A stretch of 64,000 bases of DNA from Propionispira raffinosivorans DSM 20765 (GCF_000381065.1 NZ_KB905850.1:1-64000); one strand, 5' to 3'; positions 50,735-60,104 are shown, counted from the first letter of the stretch. The notes: generated by a model not told the origin, from the sequence alone. Translations and numbers: made by a program.

Positions 50735-52411
50735 TTATATCAACCCATACTTTCTAGCTTTTGCTGCGACCGTTTTATGCGTTAATTTCAACATTTTTCC
50801 GGCTGCATTGAAACTACCACACTTTTTTAGAGCATTGCTGATTATTTGTTTTTCATACTCTTCCCACGGCAGTACTGCATCAAAAGCAAAACTTTTCATT
50901 TGTTTCACAACAGCTTCACCAGTGATATAGGATGGCAGGTGCTCAATTTCAATAAAATCAGAATCCGTCAACGTAATAACCCGTTCAATGATATTTTCCA
51001 GTTCTCTAACATTCCCCGGCCATTTATAGGCCATCAGAACCTCCATAGCCGCAGCCGTGACGCCTTGAATGTGTTTGTGATTTTGCAAACTGATTTTATT
51101 GACAAAATGTTCTGCGAGCAAGGGGATATCTTCTACCCGTTCACGCAATGCCGGTAAAAAAAGCGGGATAACATTAAGACGGTAATATAGATCATCTCGA
51201 AAGGTTCCCTCACGAACCATATCTTCCAAATTTCGGTTCGTTGCCGCAATAATCCGTACATCAACCTTTACCGTTGTTTCACCGCCAACACGATCAAATT
51301 CTCGCTGCTGTAGTGCCCGCAGAAGTTTTACCTGCATGTTTTTATCCATCTCCCCGATTTCATCAAGAAAAATCGTCCCGTTATTCGCCAATTCAAATTT
51401 GCCTAATTTACGTTTAACAGCTCCGGTAAATGCACCTTTCTCGTGGCCAAAAAGTTCTGATTCCAACAACGTCGACGGAATCGCACCGCAGTTCACACGA
51501 ATAAAAGGCCCCTTACGCCGCGTACTTGCATAATGTATTCCTTCCGCAACCAATTCCTTACCCGTCCCGCTTTCACCACGAACCAGTACCGTGGCACTGC
51601 TGGCAGCAGCTTTTGATGCCATAGCAAGCACATCGACAACACGACCGCTGCGACCAATATAATTTGTAAAGGCTTTGCCCATTTTTTTGGTTCGTAAGAG
51701 CTCCTGTTCCAGATATTCCGCTTTCGCTGACATTTGATTTAATTTTTCTATCAAAGTTTGAACTTCTGTAATATTTTTTATAACGGATACAACCCCAGAT
51801 ATTTCTCCATCCACAAAAATTGGATTTACATTGGCGACAATGGTTGTACCGTCTTTCTTATGACTGAGGCTGCCAATACGGGCAACCCCTGTTTTTAAAA
51901 CATTCGCCCGATTCCCGTTTGGTGCTACCTCATAGACATTTTCACCAATCACCATCTCTTCTGTTTTATGTAGAATCCGTAAATAAGATGGATTTACATA
52001 GGTAACTGCACCAGTTTTATCAACAACACAAATTCCATCCTGCACTGCCTCTAATATTAGTTGCAGCCGTTCCTGCATCAAAGCATTTTCATGCAATAGA
52101 CGATCTACTTCGCGAAGCTCGCCCGGTGTCTGAACCATAAAATCCCCTTCAAGAAATATCACCATCGCCAAAACAGCTTCTTCTCTATTTTCGCCTTCCG
52201 CCGACACAAAGACAGAATCGCCATTATTGATTTTCAGAGCAATCAACATCATAAGACTGCGCATCTCAACCCGCTGACTATGTTCACTGCGCAAATAAAT
52301 TTTACAGGCATATTTTTCATAGAGTTCATGCGATTTTTGGACAATCATAGCTGCAACTCTGGCATGGATTCCACTTTCATAATGAATGATTGCTTCTTTT
52401 TCAAACAGCAT
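50735..52411 (-). CDS. Sigma-54 activator with N-terminal HPr domain, PAS and Fis-type HTH
   Basis: A 558-residue sigma-54-dependent activator. Residues 1-95 form an HPr-like domain: YESGIHARVAAMIVQ aligns with the HPr active site (His16 conserved, Pro replaced by Val), and MRSLMMLIALK with the Ser46 region (Ser52). A PAS domain follows (about 112-215), then AAA+ with Walker A GESGTGKE (279-286), GAFTGA (326-331), Walker B IFLDE and an arginine-rich second region, and a C-terminal Fis-type HTH (FNAAGKMLKLTHKTVAAKAR). It is next to the sigma-54 promoter of ptsHI and probably controls it. The start at 52411 follows GAAGGAAG; 52435 has no site. Confidence 0.92.
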   Translation of the reverse strand: MLFEKEAIIHYESGIHARVAAMIVQKSHELYEKYACKIYLRSEHSQRVEMRSLMMLIALKINNGDSVFVSAEGENREEAVLAMVIFLEGDFMVQTPGELREVDRLLHENALMQERLQLILEAVQDGICVVDKTGAVTYVNPSYLRILHKTEEMVIGENVYEVAPNGNRANVLKTGVARIGSLSHKKDGTTIVANVNPIFVDGEISGVVSVIKNITEVQTLIEKLNQMSAKAEYLEQELLRTKKMGKAFTNYIGRSGRVVDVLAMASKAAASSATVLVRGESGTGKELVAEGIHYASTRRKGPFIRVNCGAIPSTLLESELFGHEKGAFTGAVKRKLGKFELANNGTIFLDEIGEMDKNMQVKLLRALQQREFDRVGGETTVKVDVRIIAATNRNLEDMVREGTFRDDLYYRLNVIPLFLPALRERVEDIPLLAEHFVNKISLQNHKHIQGVTAAAMEVLMAYKWPGNVRELENIIERVITLTDSDFIEIEHLPSYITGEAVVKQMKSFAFDAVLPWEEYEKQIISNALKKCGSFNAAGKMLKLTHKTVAAKARKYGLI

Positions 52412-52754
52412 ACTTTCAGCTTCCTTCTCTTTCAATAAAACAGATATCCTTACTATTATACTTGATAAAAAAAATCCTGACTATGCCTGAAAAATCAATT
52501 ATTTTTTTTGTTACTAAAAAAGCAGGCAAAAATAGTGTATAATATTAAAATATCGATAAAAACTGCAAAAAACTATTGGATTATTTAGAAAAATTACAGG
52601 ATTTTTATTAATTTTGTCGAATTGAAAAACCTTGTATACATATTTTAATGTTGATAATATTATATAGTTATAAGTTTTTATGTAAAATTGTGTTTATAAA
52701 TAAATCATCTATACATCTTAATGTAGAATAAATTCAGAAATTATGGTGATGTGA
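52412..52754. other. Divergent intergenic region upstream of the TPR membrane protein
   Basis: About 340 very AT-rich bases without a gene. It holds a TGTATAAT extended -10-like site near 52534-52541 and a Spo0A-box-like TTGTCGAA near 52613-52620. Neither is certain. Confidence 0.35.
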
Positions 52755-53771
52755 ATGAATTTCATGATGATTACACTTGTCGTAATGCTGATTAGCGTAT
52801 TGGTAATTTTTAAAACCACCAATTATTTTGGTTTACAGCTAAAATTCAAGCCTTTACTGCTTTGTGCTGTTTGTGCATTTGCGGTAAATATCATCACACT
52901 TTCAATCTCTTCTTATTTAACGTTTTCTCATTTGATTTTTATTTTTTCTGCAGTGCTGCTTTCTGCCTGCGCTGTAACATTTTATAATGAGAAGTTAACG
53001 CTGCGGAGTGATTCCAGCATGTTAACTAAGTGCAGCAGTACCGACATCGCACCCATTACCAAGGAAGATGTTAATCACGCAGGTACCGAAACTGTACCAC
53101 CACCCATTATCCCATTTGCATTTGCAAATCTTACAGGTGAAGAACCTGATTTGAATCAGTATATTACGGAAACACCTGATGAACTTGTTACTGTGGAATG
53201 GTCTCAAGTTGATGAAGGGCTTAGCTCTACAGCACCAATCATGCAGGAAACTTTAGCAAAAGCCACGAATAACCTGCCCGCACTTATTCCGGTGACAGTG
53301 CAGGAACAAATCAAAGCCGATATAGAAAAACACAAGCTAGCTGAACTAGATACTGTACTGCAAAAACTTACTTCTTTAGATGCCCTGCTTGATTATGCTT
53401 ATGCACAAAACACGCGGCATAATTATTCAATCGCTATTGCAGCATTTCAAAAGACTTTACATAAATACAGCAGGGACAGCTATGCACCTTTTATCATTAT
53501 CGAGTTAGGCAACATTTATAAAAACATCGGTTCTTATGATGAGGCACTTGCTATTTATGCAAAAGCATTTACCTTACCTGCAGTTTCAGTCGATAACGTA
53601 GTGAAAGAAAATTTTCAAATGAATATTGATTATCTACGTATCATAAAAGTGATTCTAAACAAACATAATTGTTTTAAAACACCATTTAGTCAAATTCCAA
53701 AAAACATTATGCAGGAAATTGAAATGACGCTCCAAGAGGAACAAAAAAAGAACAGGCACTATAATAACTAG
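52755..53771 (+). CDS. Membrane protein with C-terminal TPR-like repeats
   Basis: A 338-residue protein. Three membrane segments occupy residues about 4-75 (MITLVVMLISVLVIF, LLLCAVCAFAVNIITLSISS, LIFIFSAVLLSACAV); a polar linker follows and the last about 130 residues contain TPR-like helices (NYSIAIAAFQKTLHKYSRDS, then YAPFIIIELGNIYKNIGSYDEAL). It is probably a scaffold at the cytoplasmic face of the membrane. A GGTGATGTGA-type site precedes the ATG. The PRC-barrel gene follows after 11 bases, so the two are co-transcribed. Function unknown. Confidence 0.68.
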   Translation: MNFMMITLVVMLISVLVIFKTTNYFGLQLKFKPLLLCAVCAFAVNIITLSISSYLTFSHLIFIFSAVLLSACAVTFYNEKLTLRSDSSMLTKCSSTDIAPITKEDVNHAGTETVPPPIIPFAFANLTGEEPDLNQYITETPDELVTVEWSQVDEGLSSTAPIMQETLAKATNNLPALIPVTVQEQIKADIEKHKLAELDTVLQKLTSLDALLDYAYAQNTRHNYSIAIAAFQKTLHKYSRDSYAPFIIIELGNIYKNIGSYDEALAIYAKAFTLPAVSVDNVVKENFQMNIDYLRIIKVILNKHNCFKTPFSQIPKNIMQEIEMTLQEEQKKNRHYNN

Positions 53772-53782
53772 GAGGACGATTC

Positions 53783-54634
53783 ATGAAAAAAAGTGTAGAA
53801 ATTTTAGGTTTACCCATTATCAGTATCACCGAAGGTCGTGAGCTCGGTATTAGTAAATCCCTGTTGATGGATGCGCAAAATGGCCGCGTCTCAGCATTAA
53901 TTATTGAAGATGAAGATTGGTATCGCGGGGTCAAACTATTACCTTATGAATCCGTCATCGCAATTGGTGATGATGCTATCACGATTATCAGCAGTGAAAA
54001 TATCTTAAAACTAAATGAGGCTACTGAATATGAACCTTTGCTGGATGCAAATGTCCGTGTAATCGATACAAAAGCCATCACAAAATCCGGCAGCATCCAA
54101 GGTAAAGTTACGGAAATATTTATTGATGATGATGGACGAATCGCAAAATGCGAAATCAATGCCGAACATCCTGACAATGCTGGTGAAGTAAAAGAAATCA
54201 CCGCCGATCAAGTGTCGATTTTTGGTAAACAAGTTACTATTATTGACAGTAAAGTACCTGAAAAAGGCACAAAACTCGTCGGTACAGAAAAAAAAACTGA
54301 ACTTGGTAAAATAGAAACAAAACCGGCCGAAAAAGTCGAAGTCGCTCCAGCCACTGAAGTTGCTGCACCAATAGTACCAGAACCAGCAGCAGAATCAGAA
54401 AAAAAACCTGCTGAAACGATAAAACATGAAGCAGAACCTGCTAAATCAAGTGCTGATAATAAAGCCGCCGAAGAAAGACATCGCCGTTTTCTACTCGGCA
54501 AAAAAGCTGGCCGCCGCATTACAACCGATAATGGCATTGTGATTGTCGAATCTGGTGCGGATATCACCGAAGAAGTATTGCAGAAAGCAAAATTGGCAAA
54601 TAAATTTGTTGAGCTTTCCATGAATGTGCAATAA
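53783..54634 (+). CDS. PRC-barrel domain protein with charged linker
   Basis: A 283-residue soluble protein. Residues about 1-75 form one PRC-barrel (GLPIISITEGRELGISKSLL) and about 80-160 a second (GSIQGKVTEIFIDDDGRIAK). Then comes a low-complexity linker rich in Ala, Glu, Lys and Pro (about 165-240), and a short C-terminal domain with RRITTDNGIVIVESGADITE EEV-like pattern. PRC-barrels bind RNA or proteins; this combination recalls spore- or division-related proteins of Firmicutes, but I assign no function. AGGAGG precedes the ATG. The VanW gene follows after a terminator. Confidence 0.75.
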   Translation: MKKSVEILGLPIISITEGRELGISKSLLMDAQNGRVSALIIEDEDWYRGVKLLPYESVIAIGDDAITIISSENILKLNEATEYEPLLDANVRVIDTKAITKSGSIQGKVTEIFIDDDGRIAKCEINAEHPDNAGEVKEITADQVSIFGKQVTIIDSKVPEKGTKLVGTEKKTELGKIETKPAEKVEVAPATEVAAPIVPEPAAESEKKPAETIKHEAEPAKSSADNKAAEERHRRFLLGKKAGRRITTDNGIVIVESGADITEEVLQKAKLANKFVELSMNVQ

Positions 54635-54648
54635 ACGTATTCTACTAA

Positions 54649-54678
54649 AAAGCCCCTGCTGATTCACGCAGGGGCTTT
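54649..54678 (+). terminator. Terminator of the PRC-barrel gene
   Basis: AAAGCCCCTGC pairs perfectly with GCAGGGGCTTT around an 8-base loop, followed by a short T-run. Confidence 0.85.
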
Positions 54679-54710
54679 CTGCTTAACAATGCGTAAAGGG
54701 AGGACTTTGT

Positions 54711-56084
54711 ATTTTTCTAAAAAAGTTTAATCTATCGAAACGCCAAACCATGATTCTGCTTTTTTTTAGCATCATCCTTGTTTTTTCTACGATCTCCATA
54801 CTCACATCTGCTCTCGTCTTAATAAATTCAAGCCGCATCAGCTATGGAATAAGTGTGAATAATGTACCACTCAGTGGACTCAGCAAAGAAGCGGCACTGG
54901 AAAAGCTAAAGCAAGCCTATGCAAAAATAACCGAAACATCAGAACTGGTACAGTTGAGCTATCAAGATCAGTCCTGGTCAATCCACCCGCAGGATATTGA
55001 TTTTAAGATTGATATGAATGCTACCGTCAATGAAGCTTATCTAATTGGTCGTAATAAAAATATACTTCAGGGGTTCATTGACCGTGCGGACAGCGCGATC
55101 AATGGCAAAGAGCTGCCTGTTACTGTGAGTTATGATGAAGCAAAGTTGAAAACAATCCTACGAAATATAGCAAAAAAAACAGATCATCCCAGTAAAAATG
55201 CGGAATGCAATCTCAGTGCAAAAGGCGAACTGCTAATTACCCCCGAAGTACTCGGTCAAGTTCTACCAATTGATGAAGTTGCCGATGACCTCAAAAATTT
55301 CATTACTACGGTGGATTTGCCGAAATCCATACAACTAACCTTGACTGAATCGCCCCCACGAATAACCACCAATGATTTAAAGAGCATTGACACCATACTA
55401 AGTTCCTATTCAACTAAATTCAACAATGGCAACTATAATCGCAGTGAGAATATTCGGATTGCTGCGGCAAGCCTGAATCATGTTATCAGTAAGCCAGATG
55501 AAATCACTTCATTTAATGCTTTAACAGGGCTTCGTCTCGCTGAATCTGGATATCAGGAGGCGCCTGTTTTGATTGATGGAAAATCCGTCCCAGATATTGG
55601 CGGGGGCGTCTGCCAGGTGAGTTCTACATTATACAATGCCATTTTATTAGCTAATTTAAAATCTGTTGAGCGCACTTCTCATTTTTATCCATCTGCTTAT
55701 GTTCCCATGGGGCTTGATGCTACTGTTGCGGATCATCTGCTTGATTTTAAATTTCAAAACACTTTAAAATATCCCATCTATATTATTACGCAAGTCAACC
55801 AAGGAACATTATCGATTTACATAGCCGGTAATCATGAAGATTTCAGTCTTTATAAAATCAGCTTACAGTCAATAGTCGATAAAACGACACCACCATCCAT
55901 TACATTCAACTATGATAAAACGTTGCCAACTGGACGGCGTATCACCGTCGACAGCGGCAAAACAGGGTATACTGTATCTGCCTATCGCCTCAAGCTGCAA
56001 AACGGGCAAGAAATAGACCGTGAGCTTTTGCATACGGATACATATTCACCCGAAAACAAAGTTATTCTGATTGGCACAAGATAA
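54711..56084 (+). CDS. VanW-like surface protein with peptidoglycan-binding-type domain
   Basis: A membrane-anchored protein of about 457 residues. A single N-terminal membrane helix is followed by a YoaR/PG_binding_4-type region (SYGISVNNVPLSGLSKEAAL) and then a VanW domain with EAPVLIDGKSVPDIGGGVCQ and VSSTLYNAILLANL, and a G5-like C-terminus (VDSGKTGYTVSAYRL). The usual ATG at 54750 lacks a ribosome site. In the same frame an ATT at 54711 lies seven bases after GGGAGGAC and adds FLKKFNLSKRQT, giving the basic residues expected before the membrane helix; I therefore use it. Function is in the cell wall, exact role unknown. Confidence 0.82.
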   Translation: MFLKKFNLSKRQTMILLFFSIILVFSTISILTSALVLINSSRISYGISVNNVPLSGLSKEAALEKLKQAYAKITETSELVQLSYQDQSWSIHPQDIDFKIDMNATVNEAYLIGRNKNILQGFIDRADSAINGKELPVTVSYDEAKLKTILRNIAKKTDHPSKNAECNLSAKGELLITPEVLGQVLPIDEVADDLKNFITTVDLPKSIQLTLTESPPRITTNDLKSIDTILSSYSTKFNNGNYNRSENIRIAAASLNHVISKPDEITSFNALTGLRLAESGYQEAPVLIDGKSVPDIGGGVCQVSSTLYNAILLANLKSVERTSHFYPSAYVPMGLDATVADHLLDFKFQNTLKYPIYIITQVNQGTLSIYIAGNHEDFSLYKISLQSIVDKTTPPSITFNYDKTLPTGRRITVDSGKTGYTVSAYRLKLQNGQEIDRELLHTDTYSPENKVILIGTR

Positions 56085-56094
56085 AAACATACAG

Positions 56095-56133
56095 AAAAGT
56101 CCAGCTAATGCACATCATTTAGCTGGACTTTTT
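56095..56133. terminator. Terminator between VanW and AEC genes
   Basis: AAAAGTCCAGCTAA pairs perfectly with TTAGCTGGACTTTT; T-runs follow on the plus strand and it can also serve the converging AEC gene. Confidence 0.88.
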
Positions 56134-56202
56134 ATATAATAAAATTTTTAAAACTCGGCTGCTTGAAAGAAATTGCCTATACCTCAATCATCAAACTGTA
56201 AA

Positions 56203-57141
56203 TTATGATAACAATAACATAAAAATGGGGATTGTCACAATGGATAACAGGGTACTCGCTGAAACAACCACCGTCGCATATTCTGTATCCGTCTTATAAA
56301 AACTCGACAAAACGACAATTTGTACCATTGCCGGTAAAGACGCCATGATGACAAACACTTTATACATGAGTGCCGGAAGTGGAATAAAATACGCAACCAG
56401 CATGATACTTAGGGGGCTAATAACAAAACGTCCCAACAATACCCAGAGCAAATCCCGATTCAAACGAATCTTTTTTAAGTCCATACCATACAACGTTATC
56501 CCGATCAAAATCAGTGCCAGCGGCGTTGTCATATTGCCTAAATATTGCGCGGCATTTAAAATAAAATCTGGCAGCTGAATGTTTAACAAAATGAGTATAA
56601 CAGCTGTCAAAAAACCGATAATCGGTCCAGAAAAAATTCGTTTTACTGTGGAACGACTAAATAATTTTACTTTTGCCTGTCCTGAATCTCCACTTAGTGA
56701 ATAATTACCAATCGTCCAAAAAAATGTCGTATTCGCAAAAAAATACAGTAAAGTATAGGGTATAGCTTTTTCACCAAAAAGCGCTAAAGTCACCGGTAAT
56801 CCAATAAAAATAGAATTTGATGTCGTAAAGGCTGCATGGAATATACCGATATGTTTTTTATTGATATGCAGCAATTTACCGAGCAATAGACTCAAGATAA
56901 AGCAAATAATCATCGAAATAAGCGGCACAAGAGCACCATATACTAAATGGATTAACTCATCACGATGAAAAGCATGGACTAAGCTGTATAGTAAAAATAA
57001 GGGCAAGGAAACATAATTCACCAGCTTCGGAATAATCGCTTTTGTATCTGGAGTAAACCATTTTTTATATGCTAACACATACCCAACCAATCCCATTAAA
57101 ATAAGTGTTAACACGCCTTCAACTGCCTGTATTAAAACCAT
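56203..57141 (-). CDS. AEC family transporter (auxin efflux carrier/malate permease type)
   Basis: A 312-residue membrane protein with about ten segments. It starts GVLTLILMGLVGYVLAYKKW, a family signature, and contains FTTSNSIFIGLPVTLALFGE, with the discontinuous-helix region of the AEC family. Such carriers move dicarboxylates, malonate or other small anions; the substrate cannot be told. CAGGGA precedes the ATG. It lies alone next to dacF on the same strand. Confidence 0.88.
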   Translation of the reverse strand: MVLIQAVEGVLTLILMGLVGYVLAYKKWFTPDTKAIIPKLVNYVSLPLFLLYSLVHAFHRDELIHLVYGALVPLISMIICFILSLLLGKLLHINKKHIGIFHAAFTTSNSIFIGLPVTLALFGEKAIPYTLLYFFANTTFFWTIGNYSLSGDSGQAKVKLFSRSTVKRIFSGPIIGFLTAVILILLNIQLPDFILNAAQYLGNMTTPLALILIGITLYGMDLKKIRLNRDLLWVLLGRFVISPLSIMLVAYFIPLPALMYKVFVIMASLPAMVQIVVLSSFYKTDTEYATVVVSASTLLSIVTIPIFMLLLS

Positions 57142-57215
57142 TGTATCCCTGCTTTCTTTTTTACACCGCGATATTATTCAGAAAAATTTCGCACATTCTT
57201 TAATGTGCTTAAACC

Positions 57216-58376
57216 TTAGGCAAAACCCAAAAACGAAAAAATCCCGTCATAGATTGCACCAAAAAATGCAAAAAAGTTAAACCCTGCTGGAACAGACTCA
57301 TCCGCCAGCAAGTCAACCCGCTTCACTTCCTGACCATCATACAAGATAGAAACATAACCTACGACGGTGTCTTTTTGCGTGGGTGCCTTTACATAACGAT
57401 CGGGCTTAATCTGAATTGAAAAATGACTACTGTCATCGCCTGATATTGGATATAGAATATCCGCTTTAGGACGTGCTGTCAATTGATACGTTTTACCGCC
57501 ATGCACTCGAATATTTTGGACAACTTCATCTTTGGCAAAAGCTCGCACCATTTTCAAATTATTAAAGCCATAATCAAGCAGTTTCGCTGCTTCAATAAAC
57601 CTTTGATCATCCGCTGCATGCATGACGACAGCAATTAGGTTAACTCCATTACGTTCAGCCGAAGCGACCAAACACTCGCCAGCTGCCTGTGTATAGCCAG
57701 TTTTCATTCCATTTGCACCAGGATATACACCTAAAAGCTCATTGGTATTTTCAAATTTTATTTTTTTTGCAGACGGAAACTGCCATTGAATTTCTTTTTC
57801 TTTCGTACCAACAATTTGGCGAAAAATTGGATTTTTATAACCATATGCGGCTATACGTGCCAAATCATGTGCCGTTGAATAATGGTCGGAATTTGGTAAG
57901 CCGCTCGAATTCGCAAAATGGGTATTTGTTGCACCAATCGCTTGCGCTTTTTCCGTCATGTATGCAGCATAGTCCTGCACCGATCCAGCTAAATAATCAG
58001 CGACAGCGACGGTGGCATCATTGCCTGATGCCAGCATCATCCCCGTCACAAGGTCTTTCAATTTTAGTTGATCATCGGTCTCCAGATACATTGAAGAACC
58101 TTCGACAGCTGCCGCTTGAGCATCTACGGTAATTGTATCGTCAAGATTCGCATTTTCAATCGCCAAAAGCAGCGTCATCATTTTTGTTGTACTTGCTGGA
58201 TATTGCCTGGACTCTGCATTTTTTTCATAAATCACCTTACCAGTCGAAGCTTCAATCAAAATCATCGATGTCGCTGTCATATCAGCTAATGCCTGCGGAT
58301 TATCCTCCGCAAAAACAGTTGCTATCATTGAAAAACAAAGTATAGAAATTAAACATATTCCCTGTAAAAACCGCAC
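57216..58376 (-). CDS. dacF: D-alanyl-D-alanine carboxypeptidase (DacF type)
   Basis: A 386-residue penicillin-binding carboxypeptidase that trims stem peptides of peptidoglycan. The signal peptide ends near AEDNPQA. Active-site motifs are YPASTTKMMTLLLAIE (SxxK), MLASGNDATVAVADYLAGS (SGN) and GMKTGYTQAAGECLVASAER (KTG). A PBP5 C-terminal beta domain follows, and the last residues (FNFFAFFGAIYDGIFSFLGF) may anchor it to the membrane. The start is GTG at 58376, seven bases after AAGGGG. It is probably extracytoplasmic. Whether vegetative or spore-associated is unclear. Confidence 0.9.
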   Translation of the reverse strand: MRFLQGICLISILCFSMIATVFAEDNPQALADMTATSMILIEASTGKVIYEKNAESRQYPASTTKMMTLLLAIENANLDDTITVDAQAAAVEGSSMYLETDDQLKLKDLVTGMMLASGNDATVAVADYLAGSVQDYAAYMTEKAQAIGATNTHFANSSGLPNSDHYSTAHDLARIAAYGYKNPIFRQIVGTKEKEIQWQFPSAKKIKFENTNELLGVYPGANGMKTGYTQAAGECLVASAERNGVNLIAVVMHAADDQRFIEAAKLLDYGFNNLKMVRAFAKDEVVQNIRVHGGKTYQLTARPKADILYPISGDDSSHFSIQIKPDRYVKAPTQKDTVVGYVSILYDGQEVKRVDLLADESVPAGFNFFAFFGAIYDGIFSFLGFA

Positions 58377-58456
58377 ATTTATATCCCCTTATCGTATCGC
58401 CAAACATTCTCATAAATGTCATTCTACCACTCCTTGCAGACTCCTGCAAACATTGG

Positions 58457-58499
58457 AAAAAGCGAAGCACGACGGCAGATTGCCATTGCTTCGCTTTTT
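58457..58499 (-). terminator. Terminator of the O-acetylhomoserine sulfhydrylase gene
   Basis: AAAAAGCGAAGCA pairs with TTGCTTCGCTTTTT; the minus strand then has five or more T. Confidence 0.85.
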
Positions 58500-58569
58500 G
58501 CATTGTACTTTATAGATTTATCGTGATTTTGCGGGGGACAAATCCGCGATAAAAATTTTACCAAATGGT

Positions 58570-59862
58570 TTAGACAGCAGCCAATGCCTGTGCTAAATCA
58601 TCGATAATATCATCAATATGCTCCGTACCAATTGAAAGACGAACCGTGTTTGGTTTGATACCACTAGCCAGGAGTTCTTCACTGTTCATCTGTGAATGTG
58701 TCGTACTAGCTGGATGAATAACCAACGATTTCACATCAGCTACATTGGCGAGCAAAGAGAATATTTTTAAATGATCAATAAAGTCTTGTGCTTCTTTTTC
58801 TCCACCTTTGATTTCAAAAGTAAAGATAGAAATTCCGCCATTTGGAAAATATTTTTTATAAAGTTCATGATCCGGATGCGAACTTTGCACTGGATGATTT
58901 ACTTTTTCTACTTTAGGATGTTTGCTTAAAAAATCAACTACTTTTAGAGAATTTTCCACATGACGTTCCACGCGCAATGATAACGTTTCAACACCCTGTA
59001 ATAATAAAAATGCATTAAACGGCGAAAGAGTTGCCCCAGTGTCTCTAAGGAGCAGCGTTCTGATATAAATAACATAGGCTGGTGCACCTACATCTTTAGC
59101 AAAACTCAACCCATGATAACTTACATTTGGTTCAACCAAATGCGGGAATTTACCGGAACCAATCCAATCAAATTTACCACTGTCAACAATAATACCACCA
59201 AGCGTGGTACCATGGCCGCCAATGAATTTCGTTGCAGAGTGAACAACAATATCTGCACCATATTCAAAAGGTCTTAATTGGTAAGGTGTGGCAAAGGTAC
59301 TGTCAACAACGAGGGGAATTTTGTGTTTGTGAGCAATTGCGGCTACAGCGGCAATATCAATTAAATTTGCATTTGGATTACCAATGGATTCAATAACTAC
59401 AGCGCGTGTATTTTCTTTTATTGCATCTTCAAATACCTGTACACCTTTTGTTGGGTCAACAAAGGTGGTTTCTATACCGCGGTCGGGAAATGTATGCTCA
59501 AGCAAATTATAAGTACCACCATAAATTGTAGTGGCCGCAACAATGTGTTGACCATTATGAGCTAAAGCTTGCAATGCATATGTAACAGCCGCTGCCCCCG
59601 ATGCCACAGCAAGTGCTGCCACACCGCCTTCAAGAGCAGCAATTCGTTTCTCCAGTACATCTTCTGTAGGATTTGTAAGGCGTCCATAAACGTTACCAGC
59701 GTCTCTTAATCCGAAACGATCGGCAGCATGCTTTGAATTATGGAACACATAAGATGTCGTCTGATAAATCGGTACGGCTCTTGCATCCGTTGTCGGATCT
59801 GCCTCTTCTTGACCTACATGTAATTGCATTGTTTCAAACTTGTATTTTTTTTCTTCACTCAT
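58570..59862 (-). CDS. metY: O-acetylhomoserine sulfhydrylase (aminocarboxypropyltransferase)
   Basis: A 430-residue PLP-dependent enzyme of the Cys/Met metabolism family that makes homocysteine from O-acetylhomoserine and sulfide. The PLP lysine lies in VHSATKFIGGHGTTLGGIIV; the phosphate loop region is ASGAAAVTYALQALAHNGQ, and NVYGRLTNPTEDVLEKRIAA and GGEKEAQDFIDHLKIFSLLA are group-specific. Length matches the long MetY type rather than cystathionine synthase. AGGGG lies seven bases before the ATG. No SAM riboswitch was recognised upstream, and no other Met genes are near. Confidence 0.92.
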   Translation of the reverse strand: MSEEKKYKFETMQLHVGQEEADPTTDARAVPIYQTTSYVFHNSKHAADRFGLRDAGNVYGRLTNPTEDVLEKRIAALEGGVAALAVASGAAAVTYALQALAHNGQHIVAATTIYGGTYNLLEHTFPDRGIETTFVDPTKGVQVFEDAIKENTRAVVIESIGNPNANLIDIAAVAAIAHKHKIPLVVDSTFATPYQLRPFEYGADIVVHSATKFIGGHGTTLGGIIVDSGKFDWIGSGKFPHLVEPNVSYHGLSFAKDVGAPAYVIYIRTLLLRDTGATLSPFNAFLLLQGVETLSLRVERHVENSLKVVDFLSKHPKVEKVNHPVQSSHPDHELYKKYFPNGGISIFTFEIKGGEKEAQDFIDHLKIFSLLANVADVKSLVIHPASTTHSQMNSEELLASGIKPNTVRLSIGTEHIDDIIDDLAQALAAV

Positions 59863-60067
59863 AACAATCTGCCCCTTTTCCTATTATATATTGAATATTT
59901 CCGAGTAATGACCGCCACCTGCATTTCCTTAAACATATATGATTAATATGTTTACAATTATATAGTCAGTTTTAGAATATGTCAATACTTTTGTAAAAAA
60001 TATTTCATTTCATTCTAATTTTATACGCATTTGTTTTTATCCTGTTTTTTATTTTAAATATTCCATA
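59863..60067. other. Leader region of metY
   Basis: About 200 bases. I looked for S-box, SAM-II and T-box features and saw none. A GC-richer segment (GGTGGCGGTCATTACTCGG on the minus strand, about 59903-59925) stands out in AT-rich sequence and could be a regulator site. Confidence 0.3.
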
Positions 60068-60101
60068 AAAAAATTGGCACAGTTTTCACTGTACCAATTT
60101 T
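60068..60101 (-). terminator. Terminator of the RND pump operon
   Basis: AAAATTGGCACAGT pairs with ACTGTACCAATTTT with one G-U, followed by T's on the minus strand just after the pump stop codon. Confidence 0.85.
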
Positions 60102-60104
60102 CAA

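Noticed and set aside
59863-60067. Possible SAM riboswitch before metY
   Set aside because: No conserved S-box or SAM-II core could be found; only a short GC-rich patch is seen.
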